A stretch of 64,000 bases of DNA from Massospora cicadina (GCA_022478985.1 JAKSZP010005275.1:62001-126000); one strand, 5' to 3'. Positions 24,773 through 36,180 are shown, counted from the first letter of the stretch. Translations and numbers: made by a program. Notes: generated by a model not told the origin, from the letters alone.

Positions 24773-25059
24773 TTCTCCAACTGGGTCAGCCCCACCCACC
24801 ATACAGGATCATGGAAGTTCTTCCCCATAACAGTGATGAACAAAGGCATAGCGGTATATCCTTCCAATCCCATCCCACCTGGGTCCTGGAGAACCTCACA
24901 TAGGGATCCCATGAGGAGAATCTAAATAGCTTATTGATTACCAAGGGCCACTTCTCATCACAGGGCCAGCCCCACTTTCCGCCGCCCTCTCTCTTTCTAT
25001 GACCAATAAAGAGGACCAAGCTTATTTCCTGTTTCCCATATCCTTCAGAGTATGAGGAC

Positions 25060-28000
25060 TGAAGGTCACAGTATAAGCACTCCTTAATAATGGTGCAGCG
25101 GGCAACTTTATATATCTAAGAGTGGTACACTCTCTAGACCTGGACATGGTGCTAGCTCCTTCTATACTAGGCGCTTCATCTGCACCAATGACCTGCCACA
25201 CTGTTCAGCGTCCATTGTAGTTCTAAATCTACAAATTTGGCTTCTATGACCACTCTTTAGCTGTACCTGATTTACTATACCCTGTCATCATGGGGGTAGG
25301 GTGGTGGTGTCTCCAACAGTTAAACATTAATCTGGATCTTAACTCTTTGTCCTTTGCCAATAAGAGATGTAGTGGGGAATTCCCACTAATTGAAACTCTT
25401 ACAACGGAGCTCTCACTTAGCTCAATTTCTTCCTCTGAGCTGGCACCTTTGGACCTCCCCAAGATTTTTCTGACTTCCTAGCCCCATATGAGGATGTCTT
25501 TGACATGAGACTTGCAACTCAACTTCCTCCCCATTCATATATGATCTTTCCTTCCAGCTAACTTTGAATCTTATTAAGATTAATTGCCCTTTGTACCCTC
25601 ACGTGGAGGATGAAGACAAGATGCTGGGCATATAGCTAGATGACATGCTGGATAAAGGATGGTTATTAAGAAATCCTCCCCTATTGCCTCACCAGTAGTC
25701 TTTGCCAAGGAGGCAGATGGGACCTTGCGCCCATGCATTGACTATGGCCATGTTAATAATGTGAAAGTTCCAGATTCATATCCTCTCCTATTAAAACCAT
25801 TTCTAAGGCCATTGCTAAAGCCCAAGTCTTTTTAAAGTTGGACCTGGTTAATGCCTTTAACCAGGTGAGGGTCAAGGAGGGCCAAGAGTGGCTTACAGCC
25901 ACTAGGACAAGGCTTGGGATTATCAATTTAAGGCGATGCCATTTGGACTGAAGAATTCCTCATCAACCTTCCAACAATTGATTGATGATGTCCTGGGGGA
26001 CCTAAGATTTACCTGTGCTGAATCTTATATTGATGATATATTAATCCATTCCCCAACCCATGACCAGCATACCAAGGATTTGGAAGCAGTAATGGCAGCC
26101 CTTCTCAAGGTAGGTCTCTTTGTCAATCCTTCTAAATGCAAATTCTTTTAAGAGGAAGTAAATTTCTAGAGAACCTGGTCCTTAAGGATTGGTATGTTGT
26201 CCCACCTGTAAGCTGGAGTCAATCAGTCCTGGCCAACCCCTATTACCAAAAGCAACTATGAAGCTTCCTGCGCACTGTGATTTTCTTAAAGAAGTTTTCT
26301 CCTGCACTCGCCCAGCTGGCTGCACCCCTCCATCCACTGACAGGGTATAATGTCTCTTTCAAATGGATAGAGGAGTGTCAACAAGCCTTTGAGGCAATCA
26401 AAAACAGTTTTCTTGTCAGCGCCAGTCCTGTGGCATGCTGACACATTCAAGCCCTTCATTGTGGCATGTGATGCATCAGCAGTTGCAGTGGGAGCAGTAC
26501 TGTTGCAAGAGCATAAATGGATGGAACATCCTGTGGCATACTTCTCAAGGAAATTTACCTCCACAGAACAAGCATGGGCAATCTATGATAAAGCTTTGGC
26601 TGCGGTGGCTGGTCGCTGACCCATTGGAGATATCTTCTTCAGGGAGCAAAGCATGAACTCACAGTATGAACTGACCATAAGTCTTTATTGTATTATTTTA
26701 AACCCCAAAAATTCTGACTCACCGTCAAGTACGCACATACAGTTATCTTTGTAATTTTCACTTCAAGTATGAGTTCATAAAAGGGCCACTAAATGTGCTG
26801 CCAGATATGTTGAGTCGCAACCCTGCCTTGGCTCCAGGCCCGGAGGAGGACCTGTATGAGCTCACCACAGTATTGCCTTCCACCATGATCCTCTCCATAG
26901 TACCTGTTATGGTAGCATATGCCAATATCTCTCCAGAAACGCCCATGTGTATACGCATTTTAGAAGGTCAACTATGTTGCCCAGATGGAATTAAGGTGGC
27001 GAATGACCTGGAGACTAAGCAGCGCAAACGGCCAATGTACCTCTTAAAGGATGGGATAATCTTCTTTCAGGATAGTATTTGGGTATACCCACCCTGCGCA
27101 TGCAGGTTTTTTAAGAGCATCACACCCCACCTGCGTATGCCATCCTGGTTCAAAGAAATGTGCTGAGCTAGTAAGAAGAACCTACAATTGGCCTGGGCTC
27201 ACCAAAAATATCCCAGCTTGGGTATCAAGCTGTGTTGCCTGTTCTCACTCCAAATCAGACTGCACAGGAAGAAAGGGCCTTATCTCCCTTTGTAATAAGC
27301 TGAGGGTCCCTGGACGTCTGTCTCAGTGGACTTCATTGTTGAACTTTTCATGTCCAAGAGGTCTGATGCCATAAGGGTGGTTGTGGATAGGTTCACCAGG
27401 TTTGCGTTGTTTATCCCATGTTACACTATCATAACAGCTGCAGATACTGCAGCACTCTTCATCACTCATATCTTTTCAATGTTTGGACTCCCAACAGAAA
27501 TTCATAAGTGACCGTAGTCCAAAGTTCACAGCCAGGTTCTGGGATGTCTTGCTGGGACTTCTTATCATCAAAGCCTGCCGTTCTACAGCATATCTCCCAC
27601 AATTGGATGTACAAACTGAGATAGTTAATCAAGTTTTAGAGTAGTAAATATGTTGTTACTCCACAGCCACCCAGGACACTTGGGCCACAGACCTTCCTTT
27701 AGTGCAATTTGCCTACAACAAAGCCCCACACTCTTCCATTGGATTTTCCCCTTTTGAAGCAACATTGGGTTACAACCCATCCTTCCATATTGGAGCACGC
27801 TTAACCTTAGCAATCCCTGCAGCAGAGGGCCGGATCATCCAGATCCAAGATACCCAAAAGCTTGTCCAAGGGCACTTATCAAAAGCCATTGGTTACTATA
27901 ATAAGTTTGCAGATAGAAAATGACTCCCAGAGCACGACATCTCTGTAAGCTCACCTGTTATGCTTGACACTCACCACTTGAATATGAATGTTCCCTCTAT

Positions 28001-28370
28001 GAAGTTGGCTAGTAAGCTCTCTGTACCTTTTGAAGTAGAAAAGGATTTGGATAATGGTGCATACCGCATCAAGCTTCCTGCCCATTGGAAATAAAGTAAT
28101 GTATTCCACATCTTTCAACACCCCATTTAAGGGTGCGCTTCCTTCTACCCCTGAGCCTATTAATGTGGGGGACTCTCAAGGGGCAGAAGTGGAGGCAATA
28201 CTGGCCTCAAGGAAATCCAGGTGGTCGATCCAGTAGTGTGGTTGCATGGAGAGGCTAGCCAGCCTATATAAATAATTGGGTAGGTTCAATGGACTGTGAG
28301 AATTGCAAGGAATTAGTGGCTGAGTTCCATGTTCACATCCTGAGGCCTCCTATCCACCTAAGAGAATCGC
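25060..28370 (+). pseudogene. pol: E2 pol pseudogene with chromodomain remnant
   Basis: Protease is badly decayed (LLNNGAAGNFI near 25085 where E3 has VDTGASGNFM; PVIMGVGWW near 25280). Reverse transcriptase, about 25500-26160, keeps [20 protein letters not shown] and an intact YIDDILIHS box, but its N-terminal half is full of stops. RNase H: FIVACDASAVAVGAVLLQ near 26455. Integrase core: VDFIVELFMSKRSDAIRVVVD (27330-27400 area) and TIITAADTAALFITHIF; the C-terminal half (FAYNKAPHSSIGFSPFEA) is at 27702-27923. A chromodomain start (VEAILASRKSRW) at about 28188 and end (ENCKELVAEFHVHI) at about 28300 lie in different frames. Domain order matches E3, so the two are related chromoviruses. Confidence 0.8.
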
Positions 28371-28469
28371 TGCCATTTTGACCATCAAACTCTCTACCAG
28401 ACAAAAGAACTGTGCCCTGGTTCACGTACCAGGAGGAGGGATGTTTCTCATTCAAAAAGAAGGATATAG

Positions 28470-30204
28470 TGTAAGTCTGGAGACCCAACCTCTTGGGTTG
28501 GACTGGGAAAAATTCCCTTATAGAAAGAATAAGGGACCTGATGCCCCTGTGGAGCCCTTGGCTCAACTGGGGGGACTTGGGGCATGTGGTTGATGAAAGT
28601 AGAGTAACAGCATTGGCCCCAAAGGATCCCTCCACGGTATCCCCCTTGGCTTCTTCTTCCCTTGTTGAAAGGATAAATGAGGTTTGTAGGGAGGTAATCC
28701 AGGCCAGAAGTCACCAACAGCACCTCCACCCTCCACTGGCCTCCACCCCACCATTTATCACTTCCTTGAAAGGAAGAAAATTGACCTCAAAACTCAGGAG
28801 GTGGTTCCTGAGTCAGGAAAATTGGTCTGGAACATGGAATCTGTAATTCTGGGCCCAAAAATGCCAATCCAAGTTGTGAATCCAGTCTCAAAAAATCTAA
28901 AAAAATCTTTTATTAATTTAACAGAATTGACTGGTGGAGTCCAATTCAGCCACCCCTTTGATATGAGCAAATCCGCTCAAGCTTGGATCAGTGAGGGTCC
29001 CTCCCTAGCGGATCAGGAAATTACATGCCAGAGCTTTTGCAACCTAGTGTTTAAGCTGGCTGATGACGCCCCAAGCCCAGGCTGAGTACCCATGAGTACA
29101 TCAGCTGACCCTGTCTAGGAACACACCCATGACCCCCTTTTTCCCCATTTTTTACATGTAAGGCAACTGCCTCTGGAAGGGGCAGTTGTCAGTCCATTTT
29201 CACTCTTAAGTTTAATGAAAATTGATCTCTACCCAAATCTACTCTGTGGACTCCACCTCTTTTCAATATACTTTCATTTAACCCAGAAAAGTATGCAGCA
29301 ATCTGAGTTTTAGGGCCGATGGTCATTGAGTGGGCCCTCCAAACCATCAATCTGGCAGCCCGCCAAATGTTGATTGTGATGATCAAAGATTTTGCCATGG
29401 GTGCATGATGACCATCCACCACTTTTAAAAAGTTCTCAGATCCGCCAAACTCTTTGAACAATCTGCTCCTAATTTGGCAACTGGAGGACAAGCTACAGGT
29501 CTACCCCCTCTTCACAAAATAGTCAGAGAATTCAGACTAATTTGCTCCACCAATCGGCTGGTGGTTCAGCACAATTCAGGCAGAATGTGGCCATTTCTTC
29601 TAATCGCAATTCCCCATTTGGGGTAAGAATGGCTGTCCTCACAACCGCAAAGCGGTAACCAGGCACCAGACTAACTGGGCCATCTCACCAAGGGCCAATC
29701 TGGCCCAAATCGGTTTTAAAACTTGATCCGCCATCCTGGCATCATCCCCAACCCCTCAACCCATCACAAATCTCCTCAATGGGTGCAAGGCGAAGCCCAA
29801 GGCGTCCCAACAGCCAAATTGATTCAATTTGATTTGCAAACCTGATCAGCATTTTCAAAATTTTATAATTTCAGAGTTTTATTATGGTGAACCATTACTA
29901 GAAGATCTGGAAAAAGAGCCCAGAGGTCACCAACTGCAAATTTAGGAGGATTGGTCATCCACCTTGCCTCTCCCACCCTTGGGAGATGCCCCATAATGAC
30001 CTGCAGTTGCCCCATTGCAGCCATTTGGTTTGCTGAGGGGCCTTTGGTATGTTCTTGCATTTTTATTTCCCTCACAATGAAGAAAGGCGATCTTCTTATA
30101 AGTGATCAGAACTGCTGTGCCATTGGCATGCTGGGCTTTCCACTGGGTTGTTACACACCCAGATTGGAAGCCCAGCCTTACTTTAATCAGCAGGTTCCAT
30201 GATA
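28470..30204 (+). repeat. E2 3' LTR
   Basis: Begins TGTAAGTCTGGAGACCC after a weak purine-rich tract (AAAAAGAAGGATATAG). Aligns with 16031-17781 to the last base, where CA has become TA. ACCTG then follows. Confidence 0.85.
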
Positions 30205-30767
30205 ACCTGAGTTTGAGGGTCATCCCAGCGCTAGCACCAATCCAGTGTTGTCTATAGAAAACCCGCCCCCTTTTAGAGGCTTGAGTGGGGTCTAAAAAGG
30301 GTGAAGAAATTTTACTCACCAAGCAAGAGCCCAAGCAGTTGGAGATTGGCCATGAGGGGCTTACTTTATTAAGAACGAATGGGTGCAATACATTAAACCT
30401 TTACCCCGCAGGTTTATCCTACCTGCGGTGGGCTGATCATATTGTGGTAAGGGCAAATGAGGGGAGAAGCTTTTCCTGTGCGTTATAGGCCAGTTCACCC
30501 TATTGTTAAGTTCAATACCCAGCCTATAATGAATTTAATACCGATCTCACTATTGGCCTTCGATGACCCTAAATACCAGGAGAAGGTATTTTAATAAAGG
30601 ATCGTCTTTCACCCCCAATCTGTCACTTGGGCTTATTATTTATAAATTTATTTGATAGGTTTATATTCTAAGTGGGGCAAAATTATTTGATAGATAAAAA
30701 GGCTCGATCCGGTGTTGAAAACCTGCAAATCGGCACCTGCGAGCAGCTAGCAAACTGGATTCCAACG
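30205..30767 (+). repeat. E1 3' LTR, right part
   Basis: The first five bases (ACCTG) are the E2 target duplication. The remainder resumes the E1 LTR begun at 15836. Its last ~120 bp match the 5' LTR end at 1-127 and stop at TTCCAAC. A TTTAATAAAGG poly(A) signal lies near 30591. This copy keeps CpGs lost from the left copy. Confidence 0.78.
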
Positions 30768-31472
30768 GATGGATCGGAAATTAGACTTCCGCGGGGTACG
30801 AAAAGTTTAAGGTCGGAGCAAAGGCTCCAACCTTTCAGTTTGGACCCTCAGGTTTCCAAACCAATTGGGGTAAAGGCTAGGCCTGGAGCATGTTAAAGTG
30901 TTGAACCTCAATTAGACGAGGGGATGTGATATTCGTACCTTATCAAATCAAAGTGACGTGGTTCGGCCGGATGGTTAAACATGTATGGCGGATCGACGGT
31001 AGGGTTTCAAGCGTTATAGGGGAGCCTCCAGTTGGCCTGTTAACCTCGATACTTGCGCCACTGGAGTGGGTTCTTTTTTAAATGGGGGTCTTAATTGCTA
31101 GTTAGACTGTATGGGTTTACCAAGCGACGCCATCGATGGTATTCAGCTTAGCGTACTTGAGGTAATATATCAGTAAAGGATGCCGGTTAGCTTAACCCTA
31201 TACTATATAGATTTACCCTAATAATTCGGACTTTAAAAAGGAAGCCCTTAAAAGGATGAAAACGTTGATTAAAGTCACTTGAGCCTTGTTATCGGATGCA
31301 ATATGGCAGGTATACAGCCGCACCCTTGGATCCAACCCCAACTTTTGTTGGGTATCGCTCATTAGAACATAAAAAGTCTATCGCAAAATGGGAGGACGGG
31401 CAATTTGGTAAAATATTTAATCTGCCGAAAACATCGCAAGGCTCGGTAGCATCAGCACAATAATGGGACCAC
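30768..31472. other. host sequence between E1 and the demethylase gene, no gene seen
   Basis: CpG-rich, non-repetitive within the window, no long open frame and no tRNA fold found. It would contain the 3' untranslated region of the minus-strand gene ending at 31473. Confidence 0.5.
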
Positions 31473-34400
31473 TTAATGAAACACAAATACAGCGTTAAAC
31501 CATCTACGCGTAGAGGGGGAAGGGGAGCGGGAACGAACCCGCGGCTTCTTAGGAAGCCAACCCGGTACCTCGGCTCGATTCGGGGACAGATCATCCGCTT
31601 GGCTTGCAGCTTGGACTTTAAAGGTAGGGTGGCCCGTTGTCGCTTCGGGTTGAGTCAGCCTTTTGGAAACTCCAACCCTTCGCTTCTTGGGTAGTTGTGC
31701 GGCATCGGTTTGATCAGTTATTATTGAGGCACTTTGCTGGTCGGATACAGCTCGGTTAGCGACATAACCCTCATAAGGCCGCTTTGGTGACTTGCCATCG
31801 GCCTTAACCTTACCAACCTTTGACTTGAGGGAAGGATGGTTACGCTGCCTTGTAGAGACGGGCTTGGCCAAGATATCGTCATCGCCGATGGGCACCTCCA
31901 GGCCAAGTGTACGCGAACAGCTAAGCCAGGCATAAGCTAGGAGAGTGGTTGTGTTCAAGAGATCAACGTTGCGCAGGTGGCCGTGGGGCAGCTTGCGGAA
32001 TTCGGCAGCGAGCTTTGCGCAGTAAGCAGCCCCCTCCGGGGCGACGTAATCCATCGCCAGCTTGATGCACGGGTACAGGTTGCGAACCTGGTGAGGGCAG
32101 CCAGCTGGAATAAGCACCACCTCGTTGACCATCTGATGGATCACATACGGGCGGATTTTTTCCCGCTCGAAGAGTTCCAATAGCAGGGTTTGGCTGAGGT
32201 AGAAGCTCTGGTCGTGGATGGGGTCATCCAGCTTGTGGGGGGCCTTGGAGGCGATAAACCGGCGCAAACCTTCGGTGTCCTCGCGGCGAAACAGATGCCA
32301 TACAGCGCCCGGCTGATCCTGGGGGCCGGCGCTGTACCGCAGTACGTTGATGGCATCCGAGGCATCCAGGTGGAGCGGCGTGGTGCCGGTCAGATCGCCA
32401 TTCTTGCCAGCGTAGGCCACGTACATCTTGGGGCCCAGGTCGGGCGCAATGTGGGTTGCGGGAAGCAGTGACACCAGGTTGCGGCTGCCCTCGTAGGCCA
32501 TATACTCGGGCGCAGGGAGCTGGTTCATAAAGTCTCGGTAGAGATGCGGCATGGTGTCGCTAAACCTGTCGGAGGAGGGGAAGTCCTTAATCTTCAGATC
32601 CGAGTCAAAGAACTCGGGGGCATCGAAGCGAGAGAAGAACTCCGCGATGGTCATCGACTTGACAGGAGAGCCATCGGGCCGGAGGACCTCCGTCACGACG
32701 TTCCCGTAATAATCAATGAAGTGTTGCGGGGTACACGTGTACTTGGCCGCCCCCGGGGAGTTCTTGAGAAGGATGGGTTGCCCAAGTTGCCAATAGCTCT
32801 GGAAGAGGGGAGAGTCAAATCCTCGGAATCCAAATAAGGATAGCTCAACGAGCCCCCGTCGGTTGGGGAGAATAGGTGATGGCTAAAGTTACCAGTCCCA
32901 AGCTCAGCAACGTGGGACCTCACTGAGTTGTGAAGCTCGAAAATCTTCTCGGGAAGGTAACCCACTACAGGACAAAGGTGAGCCCGGGTATGGGTTTCCC
33001 GGTAGCAGCACCGCTCCAATGCACCAACCCGGATGGCAGACTCGGCCTCCCAGTTGGAGTAACAGTCGAGGCAGTATTCTCGGCCGCAGGTGGAACAGAA
33101 CCAGAACGCCGAAAAGATACCAGTGTTGCATCCATCGCATACCTGACGAACGGGGGCCAATTGCTTACGATAATGTAGGTGCACAAGGTTGTTGGTAATA
33201 AAGTTCACCTCCTTGTCCAAGAGCGTGAGGAGTGGCGACTGGATCTGGGCCATCGTATAGAGGGCGCTGGCCCTCCGCACGGAAACATTTGCCACCACAT
33301 AGCTATTGGGTGCCAACGTAAGGTTGGGTGGTTCAGGCAGGGTGGCTGGCCTGCTAGCGTCACTTAACTCCAAATGGTTCAGCTGTTCCTGGAGGCCAGC
33401 TGCGTCACGTGCCATCATGAAGCCAATGGGGTTAAGCGAACGGTCCCCTTCGGATACTTGAAACACGCGGAAGAGTTTAAACCGGCACATGTTGTCCTTC
33501 TTGGCGATGCAAGAAGTACATTTAGGAAACCCGTTGTAATGTACGCTATAGCATGTTCTGGACTGAATATGCAGCTCCCCCGCTTGCTGCAACTGACTTT
33601 GGGACAAGTGCGATATAACTTTTAAAGGCTGTGGAGTACAGGGGAATCCAGATGCCAACTCAGCTTTGGGATGGGGCACTAGCGTCTTCGAGATAGGCAC
33701 GCTACAGTATACCTGAGAAAGAAGCAAGCTGCAGAGAGTTGGGAGATGCGCATTTGCACCGGCCTTCAGGACAAGTTGGAATAAATTAAACCAGCTATTA
33801 AGTGCCCCGGAACTAATTTTGAACCTGGACATAAACTGCGCCTTGGCTTTTGCCCTCCTGGAACCCATCATGCCGCTGAGGTGGGCTCTATAAAGCGTCT
33901 GGATGACCTTGGCATAGTTCATGCACTCTTCGGGTGCCATGAGCTTGAAACTTGAATTGATTGAGGGGACCTCGGCAGGATCTTGAGAAAAAGCGACGAG
34001 AAGCAAGGTACGCCGGTCAATCCCCGGTAGGTGGGTTTCCAAGTCCCGGATGAGAGCAAACCACGGAGCCAAAACCCGGTCCGCCAGAAAGAACTTGTCT
34101 TCAAGGACGGAAGTGGCCCTCGCCAGAGCCCGCTCGGAAACCGAACTGGGGTTGCAGAAACTGGAGTAAAACGTATTGACAAAGCTGATGTTTTTGCCGA
34201 TATCCTCGTTGTAGGCCTTCCAAAACTTGATGGCATGAGCCGTCGCCAAAGGGGTTTCTGGAACTTGGGCCGTTGCGTGATTGGAGGTTACATCACTTTG
34301 TGCGACATGAAACGGCTCGTCGTGGGCAGTTTGGTCTAAAGGATCGGTACTTTTAAGCGATACTGGAGACGAGGATGTTTTGTTCATTATTGGGTGCGAA

Positions 34401-34636
34401 GCCTCCTGTCGAAACCCTAGATCAAAGGTGGAGGCAGGTGAGCTGATCGATGGTCTCTCGGCAACTTCGCCCAAATTTAACCCCATAGCTGGTTCCGGTG
34501 GGGCCATCCGGGGTGGAGGGTCGAGACCGATGGAGGGCAAGTCAGACAAGTCCTCGTGACTGATGGGCGAAAAGCAGGGGATTAAGTTGGTATTGCCTAC
34601 CCCATTCTGAATCGCCAACCGTTGAATTCTCTTCAA
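31473..34636 (-). CDS. KDM3/JMJD1-type JmjC histone demethylase, two exons
   Basis: Exon 1 (34636 to 32924) and exon 2 (32798 to 31473) read as one protein once the intron 32799-32923 is removed, about 1012 codons. A C-x2-C zinc finger (VCDGC ... WFCSTCGREYCLDCY, exon 1 residues about 495-525) matches the KDM3 finger. Exon 2 opens SYWQLGQP and holds the JmjC domain: GTTPLHLDASDAINVL supplies the iron ligands H and D, IPAGCPHQVRNLYPC the second His, and the following CIKLAMDYV the Lys expected to bind 2-oxoglutarate. All catalytic residues are present. KDM3 enzymes remove methyl groups from H3K9 in the nucleus. The C-tail is basic, SR/SP-rich (RSRSPSPSTRRW). The upstream-most codon is TTG with an in-frame stop close before it. 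The first ATG is at 34507, so either translation begins there (about 969 residues) or an upstream exon supplies the N-terminus. No frame damage. Confidence 0.88.
32799..32923 (-). other. spliceosomal intron in the demethylase gene
   Basis: On the minus strand, GTGAGG follows a codon boundary (…FELHNS) and CTCTTCCAG precedes AGC TAT TGG. Removing 125 bp joins the zinc-finger frame to the JmjC frame in phase 0. Without splicing, the exon 1 frame runs into a stop at 32693. Confidence 0.8.
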
Positions 34637-35734
34637 AGCAAAGGCCTTTTATCTGGACGGATTGATCATCGTTCCAAACTAGAGATTTATTTCACGCTGA
34701 AGTTTCAGATTTATTCTTTGCCGTATAAAAATGGGTTTCGTTCTATAACATGTCGGCTTAGAAAATTTGAACCCCAAACTTAGCCATTCGATGGATGGCT
34801 TGGGTTTAAACATTAATGTCTAAAATAAAAAGACGAGTATACGGAATCCACTAAATAGATAAATTGCACCATTTAAACAAAAAGCTTATACGACCGGCAA
34901 CGGCTAGGTTTTCAAACCCTTAGCATCTCGCAAAAAAGAAATACTAGGATCCGTGAATATTGAAACACCCTTTCAAGAAATCTAAACTCAAAAAAAACCC
35001 TTAAGAATAAAATTTACCACCGCCTAAAATGTAGCGAGTTTATACTTGAAATATAGTTTACCAGAAAACCCAACCTCAAGATAATGTATAGATACCCAAC
35101 TGCTGATAGTTTAATATGGGAGGCAACTGGGTAACTCGTCACCTGAGCCGATCCGGTTTAAATCCTACGGATGGGTTTAAGCCTCCCAATTTTGTAACGC
35201 ATCCCCCCATCCGAATATTTCCACCCCCTAGAATTTTTGGGAAGTTTACCGAATTCGGTTACCTTGAAAAGGTTAGGGGGAGTATAGATGGATATTTCGT
35301 TGAAAATGTTCAACTTTTTAACCGACTTTGAAAAAGGAGAAGGTTCTCAATTCGACCTGTATATATGTTTTTTTCTTTTTCTTTTTTTTCTATGTTTGTT
35401 CGCGCATAACTCTGAAAATACTGGACCAATTCGGATGATCATCTTCTCCAAAAATCGAGGATGCTCCAACTTAGGTCCCATTTTAATTTTGTAAGTATTG
35501 GTCAAGTATCTGCCCATTAATTTAGTAAATATATCAAAATGGGCTCGGAAGCGATAGGCTACAAGTGTGAGTATGTTCATCGCTGGATAAACTATTCCGG
35601 CATCGGTGGAGCGATAGCTTCGTTGCACTTTTGATAAGTCCTAAGGCTGGGAGTATGTTCAAAATTCAGTCAGTATGAGCTCATAGCGGGACGAGCTTAA
35701 ATCATTATAGATGGTTACCGTTTTTGCATACTTT
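34637..35734. other. upstream region of the demethylase gene, nothing else recognised
   Basis: Non-repetitive host-like sequence that should hold the promoter and possibly a short first exon of the minus-strand gene. A 71-codon open frame at 35116-35331 (+) has no recognisable motif and is not called as a gene. Confidence 0.4.
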
Positions 35735-35913
35735 GACCAATAAACTCATCTAAATTTGATAAAATGAATTTTTAGATAGCGATCAATAAATTTATCATAA
35801 ATTGACTAATAAAATATCTAAATTTAATAAAATGAAGTATTTTAGATGGTGATTAGTAAATTTAGTATAATTTGACCAATAAAATCAACTAAATTTAATA
35901 AAATGAATTATTA
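35735..35913 (+). repeat. about 70-bp tandem repeat, 2.6 units
   Basis: Units start GACCAATAAA, GACTAATAAA and GACCAATAAA at 35735, 35804 and 35874, each followed by an AT-rich body containing CTAAATTTRATAAAATGAA. The third unit is cut by the SINE insertion. Confidence 0.75.
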
Positions 35914-36047
35914 TAAAAAAAATTATTCGAGGTGGGTCGACCTTGGGACAAATATACCACACCGAGAATGTTTCTAGCCAGTACAGATTTCGAATTCAAA
36001 ACCTGCACTAGGGGTGGAAGCAGTTTTACCCGCTTGGCTAACCACCC
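35914..36047 (-). mobile_element. tRNA-derived SINE, copy B, with perfect target duplication
   Basis: On the minus strand it starts GGGTGGTTAGCCAAGCGGGT (A-box-like), with AATTCGAAAT as the degenerate B box and the same tail body as copies A and C (TGTCCCAAGGTCGACCCACC), then an A/T-rich end. TTAATAAAATGAATTATTA (19 bp) occurs identically at 35895-35913 and 36048-36066. This fixes both ends and shows a LINE-type insertion. Confidence 0.88.
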
Positions 36048-36180
36048 TTAATAAAATGAATTATTAGTATATTTGTTTATGAGATACTATATACAATAAA
36101 TATACAATGAGTTTTACTTTTATAGAGAAATAGTAAGGGGTCAAAAACAAAATATAGAGATAGTAATATTTAATAAAAGT

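Larger units (their letters stand above)
16031..30204 (+). mobile_element. E2: chromovirus-type Ty3/gypsy element inside the E1 3' LTR, split by E3
   Basis: LTRs at 16031-17781 (1751 bp) and 28470-30204 (1735 bp) align along their whole length. ACCTG flanks both ends (16026-16030, 30205-30209). The outer dinucleotides have decayed: the 5' LTR begins CG instead of TG, and the 3' LTR ends TA instead of CA. The inside, minus E3, holds gag remnants, protease, RT, RNase H, integrase and a chromodomain remnant. Net length without E3 is about 8.2 kb. The right-hand flank is the rest of the E1 LTR, so E2 is younger than E1 and older than E3. Confidence 0.87.
1..30767 (+). mobile_element. E1: outer Ty3/gypsy LTR retrotransposon, split by E4 and E2, 5' end outside window
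   Basis: E1 is pieced together from 1-2651, 11977-16030 and 30210-30767. The 3' end of its 5' LTR (1-127) matches the end of its 3' LTR (about 30648-30767). Order inside is LTR, primer site, gag, protease, reverse transcriptase, RNase H, integrase, polypurine tract, LTR, which is Ty3/gypsy order. The gag-pol junction is broken by E4 and the 3' LTR by E2; both insertions are bounded by 5-bp duplications, so removing them makes E1 continuous. Net length within the window is about 7.3 kb. All frames are decayed. The right end abuts CpG-rich host DNA about 700 bp beyond the stop codon of the demethylase gene. E1's own target duplication cannot be read because its left end lies outside the window. 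Confidence 0.85.

Noticed and set aside
28439..28470. Alternative start of the E2 3' LTR at TGTTTCTCATTC after AGGAGGAGGGA
   Set aside because: The 5' LTR has no matching sequence upstream of its CGCAAGTC, and only the start at 28470 gives the perfect ACCTG duplication.
31515..31600. tRNA-Arg(CCT)-like segment on the minus strand (GGCTTCCTAAGAAGCC, then GCGGGTTCGTTCCCGC)
   Set aside because: The T loop is one base short, the anticodon arm does not pair normally and no acceptor stem closes it. The segment lies inside the open SR/SP-rich end of the demethylase frame.
32141..32837. Open frames on the plus strand opposite the demethylase gene (for example 32190-32471, 32544-32837)
   Set aside because: They are shadows of the GC-rich minus-strand coding sequence and show no motif of their own.
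35116..35331. 71-codon open frame upstream of the demethylase gene
   Set aside because: No recognisable domain, start context or splice partner; likely chance.
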